35,955 nt of DNA from Bacteroidales bacterium (lineage in GTDB: Bacteria > Bacteroidota > Bacteroidia > Bacteroidales > UBA932), in NCBI GenBank assembly GCA_017553405.1, contig JAFZME010000015.1:1-35955 (forward strand), written 5' to 3'. The notes under the pieces were generated by a model that saw nothing but the letters and a program-made list of their open reading frames with translations, ran no database searches and was not told the DNA's origin. Numbering within the stretch: position 1 is the first letter of the stretch; each line of letters begins with the position of its first letter. Of this stretch, positions 25,218-32,238 are shown one piece after another. A program made the translations under genes and the position numbers.

Positions 25218-26435
25218 TTAATCCCAAGGCTCTACGAGATATTGTCCGGCTTCTCCCTCCAGTTGTTGAGGAGGAGTCATTTCGAGGGTGACGGAATAAA
25301 GCTCTCCGGGGAAGAAGCCTTCTTTGAGAACTCCGTCCACTTCCCTTGAGGGAGAGGTCTTTGTGACAAGCAGGGCGACATCACTATTGCGATAGCTGAT
25401 GGCGTTAAAACGAAGCGTAACCTTCTTGTAAGAGGGAAGGATGACGGCATAGAACCAGTCCGTCGGTTCCGGTCCGACGGTCAAATAACTTCTGTCTTTC
25501 GAGTCGAATTCAATACAGAAGTCCTTGTTGGTGGAACCATAATAGGATTGCATAGTCTTGAACAAGCCGTCGTGGAGATCGTAATATGCACTGCCGGAGA
25601 GTCCGTAATAGTCTTCTCCGCCTTCAAGCAGTTCGCACTCAAGCCTCCTGATGTTGTAGGAGTTTCCGTCGGTGGATTTCATACGGAAACGAATCATAGA
25701 GGTGATGGGCTTCATCCCGTGGAACTCGATTTGCTTTGTCCCGTTAAGAATCTCGCTCCTGGTGTAGAAAGTGTTTCCCCAGGTGGAGGTGTCGTCCTTG
25801 TCGAAGTTGTTGAGAGTGAATCCGCCATTGTCGACCAGAACCTGGTATTTTCCATAGGAAACACCATCCTGATAGTAAGGGATATTGAACTGGACGCCCT
25901 TTATCACCTGTCTGACGGTCTCGCCTCTGTCAGGGTCCCAATAGTCCCTGTAGGGAGAGATGTAGAACGGGAGTGAACCGTCTTTTATCGTGGACGGGTA
26001 GTAGGCAAGGAACATATAGCGGTGATTGTCTTCCCCGCTGTCGCCGCCGACCCAGTCCTTGTTTTCATCCGCGGTGTAGAAATCGGCAGTGCCGGGATCG
26101 GCGCTGCTTATCGAGATATTGGCCACGCCGCTCTTGATAAGGTTGTTCCTTACCCAATTCGCACGTTCGTCGATATCTACGGGGGCCTGTTCATAATTTT
26201 CGATGTAGCTGTCGACATCGAAAGCATACAAGCCCAGGTCGTCATAGGAATCCCAGACGAGGGATCCGTCGTCAGCCGAAGACAGGTGGGATTTTACCGC
26301 CGAGGCGGAGGCGGTTACTTTCAGCGGATTGACCGCTTTGGAAGGGCCGGGGGCCGTGACCGAATCTCCTTTCTTGCAGGAAAGGGGCGCGACAAGTAAT
26401 GTCCCAAGCAAAAATATTATGCTAAACTTTTTCAT
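25218..26435 (-). CDS. Fimbrillin-like lipoprotein (paralogue 5)
   Basis: A GGAG lies five bases before the ATG at 26435, so I prefer it to the GTG at 26441. The result is 405 residues with lipid Cys20 (VAPLSCKKGD). Landmarks are LKVTASASAVKSHL (K48), LVWDSYDDLGLYAFDVD, NKDWVGGDSGEDNHRYMF, LAYYPST, KPITSMIRFRMKS, DWFYAVILPSYKKV, GFFPGELYSVTLEM and the tail EGEAGQYLVEPWD. The central third is rich in tyrosine (YYQDGVSYGKYQV, QSYYGS). Thirteen bases separate it from the upstream gene. The fold is inferred from the motif order; the partner is unknown. Confidence 0.81.
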   Translation of the reverse strand: MKKFSIIFLLGTLLVAPLSCKKGDSVTAPGPSKAVNPLKVTASASAVKSHLSSADDGSLVWDSYDDLGLYAFDVDSYIENYEQAPVDIDERANWVRNNLIKSGVANISISSADPGTADFYTADENKDWVGGDSGEDNHRYMFLAYYPSTIKDGSLPFYISPYRDYWDPDRGETVRQVIKGVQFNIPYYQDGVSYGKYQVLVDNGGFTLNNFDKDDTSTWGNTFYTRSEILNGTKQIEFHGMKPITSMIRFRMKSTDGNSYNIRRLECELLEGGEDYYGLSGSAYYDLHDGLFKTMQSYYGSTNKDFCIEFDSKDRSYLTVGPEPTDWFYAVILPSYKKVTLRFNAISYRNSDVALLVTKTSPSREVDGVLKEGFFPGELYSVTLEMTPPQQLEGEAGQYLVEPWD

Positions 26436-26448
26436 CTTCACTCCGAAT

Positions 26449-27762
26449 TTATTCCCAGTCGATCATATCATATCCGCCGGCGTCAACGGCACCGGAATGG
26501 TTGCCTTGCGGGATAGTAAGCGTGAAATCATACCGTTTGCCGCTTTGGAATCCTCCTGAAGGGAACTTCTTCTTGACGGTACGGATAACATTGTTGCTGT
26601 TGTCGAGTATGTCAAAAACAAGATAGGCATTCTGTGCGCCGAATCCGGTCTGGGGAACGACCGAGGCCATAAGCCATCTTTCGGACGGCTCCGAAGTGGC
26701 GATTATGCCGGAGTCGTATCCCTTATCACCCCGGATACGCAGATGCAGGTAGTCATAGTAGTTGCTGAACGGATAGAAATGTTGATCGTTGAGCGGATCA
26801 TCATCGTTGTAGTCGTCCTTGATGATGGCGTAGTCGAAAAGGTCGACTTCGGTCTGCGCGTTTATATAAGGTATGTCGATAATTTTGAAATCACCGTCCT
26901 CGTAACCGTCAAAATTGAAGAGGGCGACACCGGTGATTTTCCTGGTGGTGCCTTCGTAGGACATCTTGATACTGTTGAAGTGGAGAGAGAGGTCTCCGTC
27001 TTCGACCGCTTCCATCTTTACGCGGAAGCGAAGTATGGAGGTGACGGGTTTGAATTTCTCGAGGGTGACGATATCGTTTTTCACGACATCTTCCAGGTCG
27101 ACTATCCCGGAAGTGCAGCCGGCGATGTGGATGGCGGAACTGTTCGTCTTCTTGTTGCCGTTTCCGATATAGGTGTCCTGGTCGTCTTCCTGCTCCGGCG
27201 AAATGATGACTTTCGGCATATAGCTGGTCAGTCCCTGGCCCGTCCAGGTCAGCTGGCTGAGAAGCCATCCTTCGAAATAGTTGTAGGTCGGTGTCCCTTC
27301 ACCGTCATAGGTTACGTAGTCGTAATAGTCGATGAAAGAATCGCTGTACATATCGCTGCCGCCCTTGATTGCGCCGATAAACAGGCATTTCCCGGATTCG
27401 GATGCGGAGAACCACTCTTCGGCGGTCTTGTTGGTGTTGCCGAACAGCCCCGTGGTTATAACATCGTTGGACTCCAGGCGGATGCGCTGGCTGGAGTATT
27501 TGTCATATTCCGGATTGCCTTCCGAATCGATGGGAATGCAGAGGACGTAAAGCAGGCCGTCGTCGAAAACGATCCTTCCCGAGTTGTTCTCGTCGGGGAA
27601 GTAGATTCTTCCGGACGAGTCTTTGGTAAGGGTGTCGAAATTCACCAGGAACTTGAGTCCTTTACCCTGGGAAGATGCGTCTTCCCCGACTCCGGACTTG
27701 CTGCACCCCTGAACGATCAGGATCAGGGCGGCGAAAAGTATTATATATAATGTCTTTTTCAT
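26449..27762 (-). CDS. Fimbrillin-like lipoprotein (paralogue 4)
   Basis: A 437-residue lipoprotein: MKKTLYIILFAALILIVQGC, lipid Cys20. The N-terminal strand motif is degenerate (LKFLVNFDTLTKDSSGRIYF, K47), and the W-x-x-x-D segment appears only as IVFDDGLLYVLCIPID. FKPVTSILRFRVKM, RWLMASVVPQTG, GFQSGKRYDFTLTI and the tail VDAGGYDMIDWE are well kept. A long Asp/Tyr-rich insertion (DYNDDDPLNDQHFYPFSNYYDYLHL split over about 330-355) resembles calcium-binding surface loops, but no EF-hand spacing is evident. It lies 12 bases after the upstream gene. Confidence 0.79.
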   Translation of the reverse strand: MKKTLYIILFAALILIVQGCSKSGVGEDASSQGKGLKFLVNFDTLTKDSSGRIYFPDENNSGRIVFDDGLLYVLCIPIDSEGNPEYDKYSSQRIRLESNDVITTGLFGNTNKTAEEWFSASESGKCLFIGAIKGGSDMYSDSFIDYYDYVTYDGEGTPTYNYFEGWLLSQLTWTGQGLTSYMPKVIISPEQEDDQDTYIGNGNKKTNSSAIHIAGCTSGIVDLEDVVKNDIVTLEKFKPVTSILRFRVKMEAVEDGDLSLHFNSIKMSYEGTTRKITGVALFNFDGYEDGDFKIIDIPYINAQTEVDLFDYAIIKDDYNDDDPLNDQHFYPFSNYYDYLHLRIRGDKGYDSGIIATSEPSERWLMASVVPQTGFGAQNAYLVFDILDNSNNVIRTVKKKFPSGGFQSGKRYDFTLTIPQGNHSGAVDAGGYDMIDWE

Positions 27763-27774
27763 ATTCCGTGTCTG

Positions 27775-28902
27775 TTACTCCCAATCGATAATTTCATATT
27801 CGCCGAGATTGATTGTGGAAAGATTTCCGATCTTCATAGTGCCCGTCTGGTCGAAGTTGACAGTGAAGTCATATCTGTATCCGGACTCGAATCCGTTGGG
27901 CAGTTGAAGCATACCTACTTTATATATAGAGGAACCGTTGCCGCTGGAGTCCCGCGTATTGGTCCCTTCGGCAAAGGCCAGTACCGCAAGATACAGGTCT
28001 TCTCCCTGTGGAACATCCAATGTGGGGCAGACAACCGCGTAGTAATATTTTTCAGGGGAGTCGCCCGGGGTGAACGGCTCTGACGGAATCAGGTCTATAC
28101 AGTGTGTGTAGTCTTCATAATGATTGCTGATCCCTGTAAAGCCGCCGTTGGCCCTGTCCATCTCGAGAAGGAACGTTCCTGCAATGGGTATTTCACGATT
28201 GAAGGAGTAGAAAGCTCCGTTACTGTAATAAGGGTCGGACCCGAGCCTCAGTTCAATCTCGTTGACCTTGAACTCGACATCTATTTCGCTTTGGATGTTG
28301 AATCTGAGCAGCGCCGTAATGGGGCGGAACGTGCCCAGATTGATGGTCTCGTCCGAGAAGTTGACACTTTTCGAATCGGACACAAGAAGCTGAAGCTTGG
28401 AGAAGCTGTCCTCTTCGCCGATTGCCTGAGTGTCACTGATGTCGAAGATTATACCGGCCTCTCCCAGCGGATAGTCTGTTTCGATGGTCTGGGCTATACC
28501 GTTGCAGGGGTAATAGCTGAAGAATTTCCGCGTCGCGGCCGGATCGTCCGAGTCGAACCACTCCTCTTTCGAGAGAAGGGATTTGAATTTTGCGCCCGAC
28601 TGGCCGGCGTAGTAGCCGTCGATGTAGGCCACTCCGCTTTTAATGCCGGAAAAAGGCTCCGCTGCGTCAAAGTCGATGGAGTAAACGGCTATGTCGTCGT
28701 CATCATCCCAGAGAAGGGTTCCGCTTGTCGGGTCATAAAAATGGGACCGGACGCCTTCTGAATAATTGTAGGCGGAGAAAACGGCTCCGTTTTCCGGAAG
28801 CCCCGACCAGGTGTGCTCTTTGCCGGTGCCGGAATCGTTCTTTTTGCAGGAGAAAAGAACTGCCGTTGCAATCAGTGTGGCTGCTATAAAGTATCTTTTC
28901 AT
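27775..28902 (-). CDS. Fimbrillin-like lipoprotein (paralogue 3)
   Basis: The shortest paralogue, 375 residues, with lipid Cys19 (TAVLFSCKKND). Landmarks are AVFSAYNYSEGVRSHF (R52), LLWDDDDDIAVYSIDFD, KFFSYYPCN, FRPITALLRFNIQS, KYYYAVVCPTLDV, GFESGYRYDFTVNF and the tail LGEYEIIDWE. R-S-H-F is shared exactly with the paralogues at 28905 and 20199, marking a subgroup with Arg instead of Lys at this site. Only two bases separate the upstream stop and its ATG, with no clear Shine-Dalgarno, so translation probably depends on re-initiation. Confidence 0.81.
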   Translation of the reverse strand: MKRYFIAATLIATAVLFSCKKNDSGTGKEHTWSGLPENGAVFSAYNYSEGVRSHFYDPTSGTLLWDDDDDIAVYSIDFDAAEPFSGIKSGVAYIDGYYAGQSGAKFKSLLSKEEWFDSDDPAATRKFFSYYPCNGIAQTIETDYPLGEAGIIFDISDTQAIGEEDSFSKLQLLVSDSKSVNFSDETINLGTFRPITALLRFNIQSEIDVEFKVNEIELRLGSDPYYSNGAFYSFNREIPIAGTFLLEMDRANGGFTGISNHYEDYTHCIDLIPSEPFTPGDSPEKYYYAVVCPTLDVPQGEDLYLAVLAFAEGTNTRDSSGNGSSIYKVGMLQLPNGFESGYRYDFTVNFDQTGTMKIGNLSTINLGEYEIIDWE

Positions 28903-28904
28903 AT

Positions 28905-30308
28905 CTAGTTGAATTCTATCGGAGTTACTTCGTAGCTTCCGGCGTCAGAGTCGAAGCTTACGCCCTCGCCGAGCGTTATGGTGAAATTGTACCTGTGTCC
29001 GGCTTTCAGCTCTTTGACGGGAATGGTCTTCTCGGCGTATAATACCGAGTGGCCCTCGCTGAATGCTTCGAAGACAACGTTCTCAACGACACGCTGGCTT
29101 TCCTCTTCCTCGTCCATCGTTGAAAGGAAGTTGAGGAAAGTCGGGTAGGTGACCAGGTAGTACCAGTCCGAAGACGGCTCTGTCGAGACCTGGACAGGCT
29201 CCTCGAAGGTTGCCGTAACGTATTGATTCGTTTTCAGCCCCCTGACGTTGAAGCTCCCGAGCGAGGATATAATATCGGAAGTGGGATTGATTGAAATCAA
29301 TGCTGAGTTCATCATATCCTTGTATTCATTTTCCTTTTCGGGAATTTCTTCCCTGATGATGTCCAGAAGCACATTCTGGAGACCGTTGGAAAAACCAAGG
29401 GCATTGACGCCGTCCCCGGAGATGCCGAAATAAGGCATAAAATAGCCGAAGTAGTACTGTTCGAGGTGGCCGCGCCAGATGTCGTCCTGGTAGATGCCGA
29501 AATACGCGGTCGCCTCTTCCTGTGACCTGATTGTAATCCGTATCGCATCAATCTGCGAGCAGGTGGATTCTTCCGTTTTCTTGATTTTGAAACGGAGGAG
29601 CGTGGTCAGCGGACGGAAGTTGGTAAAGGACAGCGCGTTCTCGGACGAGCTGCCGTTTTTGAGGGTTGCGACGCTGAAAAGGTCGCTTTCGTCAATGTCG
29701 AGCGTCGGGAAATGAGTCTTGTCCGTGAGGATCTGGTATTTGTTGTAGCTTTTGCCGTCCTGCTCGCTGGGAAGTTTGAAACTGGGCGCATAGACTCCCT
29801 CGATACGGTAGTCCTCGATGTTAAGGTTTTCCGCGAAAAGCTTGAAGGGGTGCTTCCCGTTGGCGGGGTAGTAGGCGAAAAGGCCGTAGAGGCAGTCGTC
29901 GTCAGTGTAGCCTTCGGAGGCCCACCAGGTGACGTTTTCTTCAATTGAGGCGAAAAGCGCGTTGCCGCTGAGGTCATTCTTGACAAATGCAGCAAGGCTG
30001 ACGTGCGCATTGTCGGCCGCAAGGTCAAAACGGTAATCTTCCCTTTCGCGGTCGTAGGGGACGGCGATAACACCGATGGTGTCGGTCTCATCCCACACGA
30101 GTCTGGCCGTCGTGCCCTCCGCATCGGGGGCTCCGTCTTCGAAATGGGACCTGGTGCTGAACCCGTTGGCGCTGACGGAGAAGAAGAGACGATTGCCGTC
30201 CATATAGACGGGATCGGACCCCTTTGTCTGGGGGGCTTTTGAGCAGGAAAGCGCGGATATCGCGATCAAGAGAGCTCCTGCCAGTTTAAGTATAGTTGTT
30301 CTTTCCAT
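28905..30308 (-). CDS. Fimbrillin-like lipoprotein (paralogue 2)
   Basis: A 467-residue lipoprotein: MERTTILKLAGALLIAISALSC, lipid Cys22. Landmarks are LFFSVSANGFSTRSHF (R53), LVWDETDTIGVIAVPYD, LYGLFAYYPAN, FRPLTTLLRFKIKK, DWYYLVTYPTFLNF, KELKAGHRYNFTIT and the tail DAGSYEVTPIEFN. An extra segment of about 80 residues (from IWRGHLEQYYFGYFMPYFG to the ENEYKDMMNSALIS region, about 275-345) interrupts the second half and includes a predicted helix. The tail ends in Phe-Asn rather than Trp-acid. Five bases separate it from the first paralogue. Confidence 0.8.
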   Translation of the reverse strand: MERTTILKLAGALLIAISALSCSKAPQTKGSDPVYMDGNRLFFSVSANGFSTRSHFEDGAPDAEGTTARLVWDETDTIGVIAVPYDREREDYRFDLAADNAHVSLAAFVKNDLSGNALFASIEENVTWWASEGYTDDDCLYGLFAYYPANGKHPFKLFAENLNIEDYRIEGVYAPSFKLPSEQDGKSYNKYQILTDKTHFPTLDIDESDLFSVATLKNGSSSENALSFTNFRPLTTLLRFKIKKTEESTCSQIDAIRITIRSQEEATAYFGIYQDDIWRGHLEQYYFGYFMPYFGISGDGVNALGFSNGLQNVLLDIIREEIPEKENEYKDMMNSALISINPTSDIISSLGSFNVRGLKTNQYVTATFEEPVQVSTEPSSDWYYLVTYPTFLNFLSTMDEEEESQRVVENVVFEAFSEGHSVLYAEKTIPVKELKAGHRYNFTITLGEGVSFDSDAGSYEVTPIEFN

Positions 30309-30313
30309 CGTTA

Positions 30314-31534
30314 TCAGTCGTTCCAGTCGTCATTGATATAGCCTCCGGCGTAGGTCTGTCCTTCATACCAGAGGGAGAGTTTCGAAACATTCAACGGCAG
30401 CTCAAGTCCGGAAATGCGGTGCTTCCTGTTGCCGTAGAACCAGATCCACGGGATTTGATTGTCGCTCAGTTCGTCCGTGATGTCGTAGGCGTGTGCGAGC
30501 TTAAGGGACCTGTTGACCCTTTCTCCCGCGCCGTTGATGATGTCAAATCCAATGGTCAGTTTGTAATGCACATATCCACCTCTTGTGAAAATGGTGAATT
30601 TGATGGGGTTGTCATTGGTCAGCAGAATTCCGCCGTCGGCGTACTCGGTCTCATTGCTGAAGTCAAGGGTGACGGAATTGGAAGTGTTGCCTTCGCCTTC
30701 GAGGTGCTCGTTCCACCAATCTCCGTCGTCATTGTGGTAGTTCAGGAAGAAGGTGCCGCCGATGAGGCCGTCCTCGACATCGTCGGTTGAATAGCTGCTT
30801 GAAAGGGTGAAGCTCTTCAGGGGAATGGTGTCTTCACCTTGAGCGCGCACTTCAATCTCGAAAGCGGTGAAGTGAGGCCCTACGGTCAGCTGGACGGTGC
30901 CGTCGGCAAGAGGCGCGGCGTGGCTGTCAAGACTGTTCATATAGGCATATTTCATATTCTCAACCCATACCCTGCCGTCTTTGGTCATATCGTCCTCATT
31001 GGCCGAGTCGAGAACCATCGGGTAGTAGTAGGGAACCTTTGCGTTCATCTGGCCGTTCTCAACCTCGAACACGAAATTGGGATCGTCATAGTCCACTTCC
31101 GGGTAGGTGGCATAGAACTGGTGGACATCGCCGTCGTGCCATTGAAGTCCGTTGGGCTTGACTGACTTGAGCGTGCCCAGGCTGACTACCCTGCCGTCCG
31201 AAACGGAAGAGGGAGTTACGGAACCTTCGACTATGGAATAGTCTGCGAGATCGACTCCCAGCCCGCCGTCGACGAACACATAGGCCAGCGTCATCGCGTC
31301 GCCGTCCACCCAGTCAAGGCCTTCGTATTTTGTCTCCCCGACGGTGAAGTATTCGCCGTTGTTGTCGTTGTAGACCGTCCTGGTGTCGGAGCCGGTGTTG
31401 GAGCGGATTTTAAAAACAATCTCCTCTCCGGGACGGGAACGGAATCCCCAATGGCTTTTCTTGCAGCCGGTAAAAAGAATGGCCGCCAGAGAGAGGAGGA
31501 CAACTGTGATTGCCGTTGAATATCTTGTCTTCAT
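30314..31534 (-). CDS. Fimbrillin-like lipoprotein (paralogue 1, most divergent)
   Basis: Two ATGs are in frame (31540 and 31534). GGGAG in the end of the upstream small gene is spaced eight bases from the second, so I use 31534 (406 residues, lipid Cys24 in ILFTGCKKS). Landmarks are VFKIRSNTGSDTRTVY (R52), LDWVDGDAMTLAYVFVD, HQFYATYPEVD, HFTAFEIEV in place of the usual 'F.P.TSMLRF', LELPLNVSKLSLWYEG near the C-terminus and the tail YAGGYINDDWND. The T-R-T plus W-x-x-G-D pairing is the classical fimbrillin (Mfa-like) signature, which supports the family call for the whole set. It follows the 56-residue leader gene directly. Confidence 0.82.
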   Translation of the reverse strand: MKTRYSTAITVVLLSLAAILFTGCKKSHWGFRSRPGEEIVFKIRSNTGSDTRTVYNDNNGEYFTVGETKYEGLDWVDGDAMTLAYVFVDGGLGVDLADYSIVEGSVTPSSVSDGRVVSLGTLKSVKPNGLQWHDGDVHQFYATYPEVDYDDPNFVFEVENGQMNAKVPYYYPMVLDSANEDDMTKDGRVWVENMKYAYMNSLDSHAAPLADGTVQLTVGPHFTAFEIEVRAQGEDTIPLKSFTLSSSYSTDDVEDGLIGGTFFLNYHNDDGDWWNEHLEGEGNTSNSVTLDFSNETEYADGGILLTNDNPIKFTIFTRGGYVHYKLTIGFDIINGAGERVNRSLKLAHAYDITDELSDNQIPWIWFYGNRKHRISGLELPLNVSKLSLWYEGQTYAGGYINDDWND

Positions 31535-31539
31535 AGTCA

Positions 31540-31710
31540 TTACTCCCAGTTGTGATTGAACGTTTCTTGTGAAAAGTCGTGCTCGACGACCTCTTGCCCG
31601 GTGGACTCGATCGGGGCCAGGTTGTCCACAACCGATGCTAGGAAGCTGTTTTCCGCACAGATGCGGACTTCCTGCAGGATCAGCGGTGATGAAAACTGTT
31701 TTTTCTTCAT
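31540..31710 (-). CDS. Small 56-residue protein heading the fimbrillin-like operon
   Basis: An ATG at 31710 opens 56 codons (MKKKQFSSPLILQEVRICAE at the N-terminus, HDFSQETFNHNWE at the end) and a TAA at 31540-31542. There is no signal peptide. Signs that it is real: it is the first frame after a good promoter, its stop overlaps or abuts the next start, TGG GAG TAA supplies the GGGAG ribosome-binding site for the next gene, and its P-x-I/L-x-x-V then acidic...W-E pattern matches short proteins I recall at the head of surface-protein operons in Bacteroidales. Its C-terminus resembles the (Y/F)xxxxW(E/D) tails of the lipoproteins behind it. Function is unknown; a leader peptide, a regulator or a secreted factor are options. 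Confidence 0.72.
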   Translation of the reverse strand: MKKKQFSSPLILQEVRICAENSFLASVVDNLAPIESTGQEVVEHDFSQETFNHNWE

Positions 31711-31803
31711 ATCGTTACTACCTTCATATTCGCGGTTAAAGGATTGACAATCAGGCTTTTATTGGTCTTTGGCAGGGCGCTGCCCGTCCAAAAAGTCCAA
31801 AAA
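31711..31803 (-). promoter_or_regulatory. 5' leader of the fimbrillin-like operon with direct repeat and hairpin
   Basis: The expected transcript starts near 31803 and runs about 90 bases to the ATG at 31710. It begins with two tandem TTTTTGGAC units (plus strand 31786-31794 and 31795-31803), then a GC-rich inverted repeat (plus strand GGCAG GGCG CTGCC, 31771-31784). A seven-codon mini frame (ATG at 31724, peptide MKVVTI, TGA overlapping ATATGA at the gene start) precedes the small gene. None matches a riboswitch family that I know. Confidence 0.5.
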
Positions 31804-31808
31804 TCTAG

Positions 31809-31839
31809 CAAATGTAGTAATAAATTAAAATTTTTCAAA
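31809..31839 (-). promoter_or_regulatory. Promoter of the fimbrillin-like/OmpA operon
   Basis: On the minus strand TTTG (plus 31836-31839), 19 bases, then TACATTTG (31809-31816): an excellent match to the Bacteroidota TTTG-N19-TAnnTTTG promoter. No second promoter of this quality was seen in the following 15 kb, so all thirteen genes to 16481 probably depend on it. Confidence 0.8.
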
Positions 31840-31908
31840 ACGCGCGTGTGTATAAAAGCGCCAAAATCGTCACATATTTTCGCCCCGGTGATAAAAGTTT
31901 CAAAAAAA

Positions 31909-31939
31909 TTTGCAGATTTGAAAAATGTCCGTATCTTTG
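31909..31939 (+). promoter_or_regulatory. Promoter of tRNA-Gly
   Basis: TTTG (31909-31912), 19 bases, then TATCTTTG (31932-31939). It points toward the tRNA and away from the lipoprotein operon promoter. The 69 bases between the two divergent promoters (31840-31908) are A/T-rich with no gene. Confidence 0.8.
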
Positions 31940-31945
31940 CAGTCC

Positions 31946-32084
31946 CGTTTGAGAGAACGGTTAGTTCTTGAACGACGGCAGTTCTTTGAAGAAAGCGGAT
32001 TTTTTTGCAGGCCGGGCGAAGTGAAAGCTCGCTTTCATTTCCGAGGCGCAGCAAAAAATAGCGCGAAAATTCAAAGAATTTTTC
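31946..32084 (+). ncRNA. Structured 5' leader of the tRNA-Gly transcript
   Basis: About 140 bases separate the predicted transcript start from the tRNA. They contain an 11-pair hairpin (32018-32028 with 32031-32041, two-base loop) and a second hairpin (32062-32072 with 32076-32087, one bulged T) whose 3' arm takes in the first three bases of the mature tRNA. The frames across it on either strand encode nothing recognisable. It would be removed by RNase P; a regulatory role is speculative. Confidence 0.4.
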
Positions 32085-32160
<76 letters not shown>

Positions 32161-32163
32161 AAC

Positions 32164-32197
32164 AAAAGGGTGACGCAGTCGATGCGCCACCCTTTTT
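32164..32197 (+). terminator. Terminator behind tRNA-Gly
   Basis: AAAAGGGTG and CACCCTTTTT pair, with an inner CGCA/TGCG extension (one A-C mismatch) and a GTCGA loop, ending in five T. It lies four bases after the CCA. If the tRNA was rebuilt by integration, this hairpin belongs to the inserted element. Confidence 0.8.
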
Positions 32198-32238
32198 CGT
32201 ATATCCCTGCTGCTGGATATTCGTAGCACTTTGATGGA

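Noticed and set aside
26743..27750. 335-residue plus-strand frame
   Set aside because: It lies antisense to a lipoprotein gene; its Val/Asp-rich repetitive composition mirrors the real gene.
16481..31710. Polysaccharide-utilisation (Sus-like) locus
   Set aside because: There is no SusC-type TonB receptor, no SusD motif and no glycoside hydrolase; the lipoproteins match fimbrillin landmarks instead.
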